From JAVBNF01 sp031551725 (GTDB taxonomy: Bacteria > Bacteroidota > Bacteroidia > Bacteroidales > P3), in contig JAVBNF010000031.1 of assembly GCA_031551725.1 (NCBI GenBank), forward strand, positions 1 through 17,509: DNA of 17,509 bases, read 5' to 3'. Positions 13,012 to 17,509 of this stretch are shown here, one piece after another (the first letter of the stretch is position 1; each line of letters starts with the position of its first letter). Below the pieces are notes generated by a model. That model searched no databases. It saw only the letters and a list, made by a program, of their open reading frames with translations, and had not been told where the DNA came from. Both the position numbers and the translations under genes were made by a program.

Positions 13012-14727
13012 TTAAAAGTTATAAGCGTATGAAAATGTCGTTGTAAAATCTTTTTGCTTGGATTTGTTTGCGACAGTACGCTGCTGATTTTGTAAGGATA
13101 AGCTAAAGTTATTTCTTTTGAGAAACATATACGAGCAATTAATTCGAGTGTTTAATATTTTGCTCGCTGCAATACTGCCGTTTTGGGAAATATTGTAAGA
13201 AAAAGAAAACATTGTTGTTAATTTTTTATCAAAAAATTTATAACCAACACTCATATTCGGTCCGTAAATTTTCATATTTAAAGTATGCGAAATTGTATTT
13301 GAGAAATTAAAGCTCGCAGATGCTGTTAATTGAGTGGGCTGATGCGTAAAGTTATAAGAAACGGCGGTATTATACATTTTCATCCCACTGTTTGTATCAA
13401 TAATTCCACCTTGTTTGGCAGCCGATTCCTGATAATTAATGCTGCCATTAATCGATTGCCGATTTACATCTTTCTTTCCAAAACCATAAACAATGTTTAC
13501 TCCAGCATTTTGCGAAAGTTGTAAATAGTCGAGCGTGTCGATATGATCGAAAGGACTTGCTTGATTTATGTAATCAAATTCAGTTTTTTTATTGGTATAT
13601 GATTGGAAGTTAGAGTAAGTCAAGTTAGTACTTAAATTTTGTGTAATGTTGTAGTTTAAGTTTACGGCGCCCACTATCCGTTGGGTTTTATCGATATTGT
13701 TGCTTTCAAGGTCATCGTGCTGTATGCCGATATTTGCAGAAAAAGTAATTTTATCTTTAAAAAAGGGTCGAGCAAAATTAACTGTTATATTTTCAAGGTC
13801 GTTGGTAAAATAGTAGGCCCCAAGTGTTTTATACTCGGGGTCAATTCGTTCATATCCGATACCAAACGTATTCTTCATTAACTGATAAGTCAAATTTAAT
13901 TTCAGCGCGTTATAAGCAGATGATAAAGTATTGTTATTTTTAAGCCCCAGCGTATCAATAAGCAGATCACTAACAGAAGAGGAAATATTATGATTTAAAA
14001 TACTTAACCCATATTCGGCATTCAGGGATAGGTTTCTAATGAGCCGGATTGAGGCATCCCAACTCATGGCGACATTACTTTGCGGAAGAATATTTAACGT
14101 TGCAGGAATAAAATCAACAGAGGAGGGATCGTCTTTTGCTCCGAAAACAGACATTCCGAGTGTTAAGTTATCAAAGCTATATTTGAATTTTACACCTCCT
14201 CCCATCCGCTTATACGCAGGTAGCTTGTTGGGTTCTTCCGGATGATAGGGTGTTGTTCTGACAAGGCGTCCGTACATGGCTGAGATTTCAAAGGGCATTT
14301 TATCGGGCGTGAGTTCCACACCTGCACCGGTAAATTGTATCCCACTTAATGTGTATGGAGAAAAACTCATAGAAACCTCTCCAATATGGGCAGCAATCCA
14401 TTTGTAGGAAGGATGTAAACTTAGTTGATTAGGCAGCGAAGGATATGTATAACCGCTACCCATATTGTTGAGTACAAAAGAGAATGGGAGGTTAATTTGT
14501 GAAAAGATATTCAAGTTTAAGTTGGCCGACAATACCCATGTAAAAGGTTGGCGATTTAGGTTGTCTCCATTATAATAAATTGCATTAGCCGAAAATCCGC
14601 CATTGATCTTTGCTGCGTTCTTCCAACTAAACTGTTCTTTTAAATTGTCGAATTTAATTTGTTGGGCATTGAGCATCGAATAGCCTGATATCAATAAAAA
14701 AGCAAGTATGTATCTCAAATTTTTCAA
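13012..14727 (-). CDS. Outer-membrane beta-barrel protein
   Basis: The 571-residue protein has a signal peptide (MKNLRYILAFLLISGYSMLNA/QQ) followed by repeated alternating-hydrophobic strands, many ending in aromatic residues, and a terminal Tyr-Asn-Phe, as expected of a barrel of roughly 20 or more strands. No plug or TonB box is seen. The stretch HPSYKWIAAHIGEVSMSF plus FTGAGVELTP recalls barrel proteins that accompany large surface proteins in Bacteroidota, but no specific function is established. The only start that keeps the signal peptide is a TTG at 14725-14727; an in-frame stop lies four codons upstream and the next Met is inside the signal peptide. The preceding relic ends in TGA overlapping this TTG, so translation may be coupled. 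It is the last gene of a probable four-part transcript from the window edge. Confidence 0.85.
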   Translation of the reverse strand: MKNLRYILAFLLISGYSMLNAQQIKFDNLKEQFSWKNAAKINGGFSANAIYYNGDNLNRQPFTWVLSANLNLNIFSQINLPFSFVLNNMGSGYTYPSLPNQLSLHPSYKWIAAHIGEVSMSFSPYTLSGIQFTGAGVELTPDKMPFEISAMYGRLVRTTPYHPEEPNKLPAYKRMGGGVKFKYSFDNLTLGMSVFGAKDDPSSVDFIPATLNILPQSNVAMSWDASIRLIRNLSLNAEYGLSILNHNISSSVSDLLIDTLGLKNNNTLSSAYNALKLNLTYQLMKNTFGIGYERIDPEYKTLGAYYFTNDLENITVNFARPFFKDKITFSANIGIQHDDLESNNIDKTQRIVGAVNLNYNITQNLSTNLTYSNFQSYTNKKTEFDYINQASPFDHIDTLDYLQLSQNAGVNIVYGFGKKDVNRQSINGSINYQESAAKQGGIIDTNSGMKMYNTAVSYNFTHQPTQLTASASFNFSNTISHTLNMKIYGPNMSVGYKFFDKKLTTMFSFSYNISQNGSIAASKILNTRINCSYMFLKRNNFSLSLQNQQRTVANKSKQKDFTTTFSYAYNF

Positions 14728-14915
14728 ATGATGTTTTTATTATAATTTTTATTTTTCACCGCCACAAATTCGCCGTCCATCAGCTGGTAGTCGGTGTTGA
14801 TGGTTACGTTTTCAAAGGTCATCCGCAGCTTGGCGCCGCCCCACATCTGGGCATGGCTGTGGCCGGCCGCTAAAAGCAGAGAAGGAGAATATGATATTTT
14901 AGGAAGTTGGTTCAA
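14724..14915 (-). pseudogene. GC-rich relic of a large surface-protein gene
   Basis: An open frame of about 63 codons without an ATG at its head encodes LLLAAGHSHAQMWGGAKLRM and then TFENVTINTDYQLMDGEFVAV. The second string resembles a conserved segment of very large Bacteroidota surface proteins in which a short beta domain is followed by an N-T-D-x-Q-(x)-G-E-V-V-A-like motif; this is recognition by eye, not a search. By hand count about 58% of the ~130 bases at 14757-14886 are G or C, against AT-rich flanks. It begins about two bases after the stop of the upstream gene and its TGA overlaps the TTG start of the beta-barrel gene. I read it as an internal fragment left by recombination or insertion; a genuine small coupled gene starting at TTG (14913-14915) is possible. 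Confidence 0.55.
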
Positions 14916-14917
14916 AT

Positions 14918-15886
14918 CTATTTTTTATTATACGGCATATTCACCCGCCAATAGGCTTGCTCTTTGTCATAAACTTTCATTAACTCTTGTGTAGCTTTTA
15001 TTACATTATCCCTTCCTTTCAGTAAATCGTCACAATCATCATACGATCTTGGTAATGACAAACCTTTTGTCAAATCAACTCCAGACCAATCTTGATAATA
15101 ATTAACTCTGGTGATTAAACTGCTTAATGCCTCACAATTGAATTGTGTTTCAAAATCAGAAATGGGTTCAATCATAACCGTAATCGGTAGTACTTCTATC
15201 ATCTTACGCAGCCCATATGAAGTGGAAGATACACTCTCTATCTCTCGTAGCATTGTTAAGCCATCTATAGATTTGCCTTTTGTTTTGACAAATAACGCTA
15301 CTTCTTTATCGAAAGACTGTTGTGCTTCAGGATCGCCTAATAAAATCAAAAGACGTCGATATTCTTCCTTGCCAGATTCTTTCCAATATCGTTTGAGATG
15401 AGTATAAACCTCTGGATAAGGAATACAAACGAGCATTTCAAGCACTGAAGTAAAGGGGTACAAGGTGTTTCTTTCTACTTGCTCCCTGTAACTAGCGATA
15501 TTTTCATTGATTGCACTATCTGCATATATTCTATATCGTGAAGTGTCTGCTACAATAGAATCATAAAAATTTTTATTTTGAACAAGATCCTTGACTAGAA
15601 CATTGACAAATGTTACATTCCTTTCAACTTTTTCTTTTTCTTTTCTAATTTCATATTCTTGATACATCTTAACATCAAACAATTTTAACATATATTTTTT
15701 AACAGAATCATTATAATACAAAAATTTGTAATTTAATGACAATTCCGTTTCTTGCATTTTGTAATAAGCTTCAACAGCTGTACTCGTTCTGAAATAATGA
15801 AGAATTGTATCAATAGATAATGTGGCATTTTGACTTCTCATACTCAATGGAGCCAATAAAGCCATGATTAAAATTAGTTTTTTCAT
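14918..15886 (-). CDS. Secreted protein of unknown function, paired with the metalloprotease-like gene
   Basis: I do not recognise this 322-residue protein. It has a signal peptide (MKKLILIMALLAPLSMRSQ) and otherwise looks mainly helical and highly charged, with stretches such as EIRKEKEKVERN (about 79-90) and no further membrane segment, so it is periplasmic or exported. Four cysteines are scattered (CIPYPE, FNCEAL, DDCDD regions). The ATG lies two bases after the stop of the protease-motif protein, so the two are almost certainly cotranscribed. By position it could be an inhibitor, immunity or chaperone partner of that protein; this rests on context only. Confidence 0.82.
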   Translation of the reverse strand: MKKLILIMALLAPLSMRSQNATLSIDTILHYFRTSTAVEAYYKMQETELSLNYKFLYYNDSVKKYMLKLFDVKMYQEYEIRKEKEKVERNVTFVNVLVKDLVQNKNFYDSIVADTSRYRIYADSAINENIASYREQVERNTLYPFTSVLEMLVCIPYPEVYTHLKRYWKESGKEEYRRLLILLGDPEAQQSFDKEVALFVKTKGKSIDGLTMLREIESVSSTSYGLRKMIEVLPITVMIEPISDFETQFNCEALSSLITRVNYYQDWSGVDLTKGLSLPRSYDDCDDLLKGRDNVIKATQELMKVYDKEQAYWRVNMPYNKK

Positions 15887-15888
15887 AA

Positions 15889-17509
15889 TTAATTACTATC
15901 TCGATTACTATTTAATAATTGTATTTTTACCCAAGTTTTTTTTGTATTGAAATAATCCATAAAATTGTTTGTTTTTGCTTGATCTGCAATTGCTGGAATT
16001 CGATCAGAAGGATTAAAAGAATCAGGAAATCCCAGCCAATGACCGAGTTCATGAGCAGTTGTTGTGCCTTCAATCTGACGCGTATTTCCTAAAAGTTGTA
16101 CCCCCCCACAGCCCCCTCTAATATGGAAGCCTCCATATTTCTTGCCCGGTTGATTAGGAACCTGAATAGTAAGGTTTGTAATATAATAATAATCATGTTT
16201 TTTATTAAAAGGATTATTCGGTTTCATTACAGGATTCACATTATTCAAAACTCCCAAAATGTAGGTAGAATAACCTTCTCCTCTCATTGTTGCAGTATCT
16301 GTTATTTGTCTGCTGGTGTAGCGGTGTGAAATCGTTTTTATATGTATTGTTGTATTAACAAACAACTGATTAAGAGAACTTGTTTTTAAAAATGTATTCA
16401 ACGCTTCTTGTGAAGAGGTATCTACTGGATAAGTATCTTGATCTGCAAATTTAACAATAAATAGGGAGATCTCCTTATCGGCAGGGATTGCACAATAATA
16501 CTCAAGCATTCCTACTTTTTCACCTAAAGGCTGAACTATGACATCTATATTCAAAGATTTTAACTTTGCTTTATCAATAAAATCTTTTGCATCAATTGTG
16601 ATAGACTGTATGGGGGAATTATCCGTAATAACTATTTTATTCAGAATAGAAGGTCTATATTGTAGCTTAAAATTTTTATCATTCTTCATTTTTAGTTCAT
16701 CTTCTGTTCTGAAAAATGTATAAATCACTTTTAATTTTCTTTCTTCTCCCTTATATACTCCCACCACCGGTGCATAATAGGTTTTTGTCTGCCCATTGCG
16801 AATGACCGAAAAACTTTTGTATTTATACGCATCTGCAACGTTTAACAGATTGGGATAACAATATCCCGTATCAAATAAGAATTCTCCATTATAGCCGGGT
16901 AATGTGCTAAATGAGATTATTGGCGGATAATAGGGAGTGATGTATAAACTTGCTAACGTATCGCCTTTACCACTCAACAATAAAAGTAAATTAGTATCTG
17001 CTGTTAGTTTCTGTTTGCTTGCGTCCAACGAATATGTTAATTCAGAAATGTTTTCTGTTTTACCATTTAACAACCATTTTACTTGCTTTATCGCTGTGTC
17101 CACATCTTTTGCTGTAATTTCCTGCTTTGTATTCATGTATTGTGTGGCAAAATAACTTCCACTTGCATATTGATAATCGCCTATTTCAAAATAAATTCCT
17201 TTAGCAGGTTGTTTTGCAATAGTATCTGATGTTGTAGAATTTAGCTTTGTTACAATCAACGGGATTTCCTTATTTGAAGTATTGCTATTTTGTCCATCTG
17301 TATAAGTTTCTGTTGTTTCTTCCGGCCATTCCACCTTGTACTCATTCCCATCCTTATCCTTCACCGTTATCGGAAAAGTACTTGCCCAAATGTTTTTCAC
17401 ATCTCCTTCTGTTGTTGGCGGAACTTGCAGTTCGAGCGTGCCGATAGATTGGCCATTGACATTTATGTCTATTTTTCCTGTACTTTTGTCAAACATAAAA
17501 CTCGCATCG
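15889..17509 (-). CDS. C-terminal part of a large protein with a metzincin-like zinc protease motif (5' end outside window)
   Basis: The frame is open to the window edge, with Asp-Ala-Ser-Phe before the first Met (17494-17496), so that Met is probably internal and the gene continues upstream. Counting from this Met, residues 1-60 (FDKSTGKIDINVNGQ, FPITVKDKDGNEYKVEWPEE) look like a conserved beta-rich segment of large Bacteroidota surface proteins. The middle is beta-rich and unfamiliar. At 482-492 is HELGHWLGFPD, matching the metzincin zinc motif HExxHxxGxxD, followed by NNFMDYF with Met513 as the Met-turn. Only about 20 residues follow, and no T9SS C-terminal sorting domain is present. It is probably an exported zinc endopeptidase or toxin-like end of a surface protein. 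The following gene starts two bases downstream. Confidence 0.8.
   Translation of the reverse strand, partial: DASFMFDKSTGKIDINVNGQSIGTLELQVPPTTEGDVKNIWASTFPITVKDKDGNEYKVEWPEETTETYTDGQNSNTSNKEIPLIVTKLNSTTSDTIAKQPAKGIYFEIGDYQYASGSYFATQYMNTKQEITAKDVDTAIKQVKWLLNGKTENISELTYSLDASKQKLTADTNLLLLLSGKGDTLASLYITPYYPPIISFSTLPGYNGEFLFDTGYCYPNLLNVADAYKYKSFSVIRNGQTKTYYAPVVGVYKGEERKLKVIYTFFRTEDELKMKNDKNFKLQYRPSILNKIVITDNSPIQSITIDAKDFIDKAKLKSLNIDVIVQPLGEKVGMLEYYCAIPADKEISLFIVKFADQDTYPVDTSSQEALNTFLKTSSLNQLFVNTTIHIKTISHRYTSRQITDTATMRGEGYSTYILGVLNNVNPVMKPNNPFNKKHDYYYITNLTIQVPNQPGKKYGGFHIRGGCGGVQLLGNTRQIEGTTTAHELGHWLGFPDSFNPSDRIPAIADQAKTNNFMDYFNTKKTWVKIQLLNSNRDSN

Overview
The window looks like chromosome of a Bacteroidota bacterium of moderate to low GC. 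Three things point there: promoters of the TTTG-N20-TAnnTTTG type, a PorT/SprT-like protein of the type IX secretion system (T9SS), and a long type III glutamine synthetase, together with a carboxyspermidine-type dehydrogenase and a fused CoA-disulfide-reductase/rhodanese/TusA/DsrE protein. Genus cannot be read from the sequence.

Layout. (1) Bases 1-129 are a tandem array of a 9-bp unit that begins outside the window and runs up to the 3' end of porT. (2) 132-3090, minus strand: an apparent operon of carboxyspermidine/carboxynorspermidine dehydrogenase, heptose-7-phosphate kinase (rfaE1/hldA) and porT, with a -7 box in front of the first gene. (3) 3149-7496, minus: a secreted protein of unknown function, an MFS exporter, a long imperfect hairpin and glutamine synthetase III. 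(4) 7604-12060, a sulfur/redox block: an alpha/beta hydrolase and a single-domain rhodanese on minus, diverging from an 820-residue multidomain persulfide-handling flavoprotein and a short MarR-type regulator on plus. Three tandem 16-bp repeats lie between the divergent promoters. A low-molecular-weight protein tyrosine phosphatase converges on the MarR gene. (5) 12061-13011, AT-rich and gene-poor: a strong terminator, an excisionase-type helix-turn-helix gene, a dyad, and a cluster of A-tract/GCGATA-GCAG elements spaced by about one helical turn. (6) 13012-17509, minus, accessory in character: the end of a large protein with a C-terminal metzincin-like zinc protease motif, a secreted protein of unknown function, a short GC-rich relic resembling part of a large surface protein, and an outer-membrane beta-barrel protein.

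How the parts fit. The left half is mostly housekeeping (polyamine, LPS heptose, nitrogen assimilation) plus one T9SS component. The centre is probably one regulated module in which the rhodanese and the fused flavoprotein handle sulfane sulfur and the adjacent MarR protein is the obvious candidate regulator. The right end is the most unusual part: a variable protease end, a partner gene and a GC-rich relic lie in series before a beta-barrel gene, which suggests cassette-like recombination of a surface or secreted system. Family calls are from motif and sequence recognition by eye; no database search was possible.
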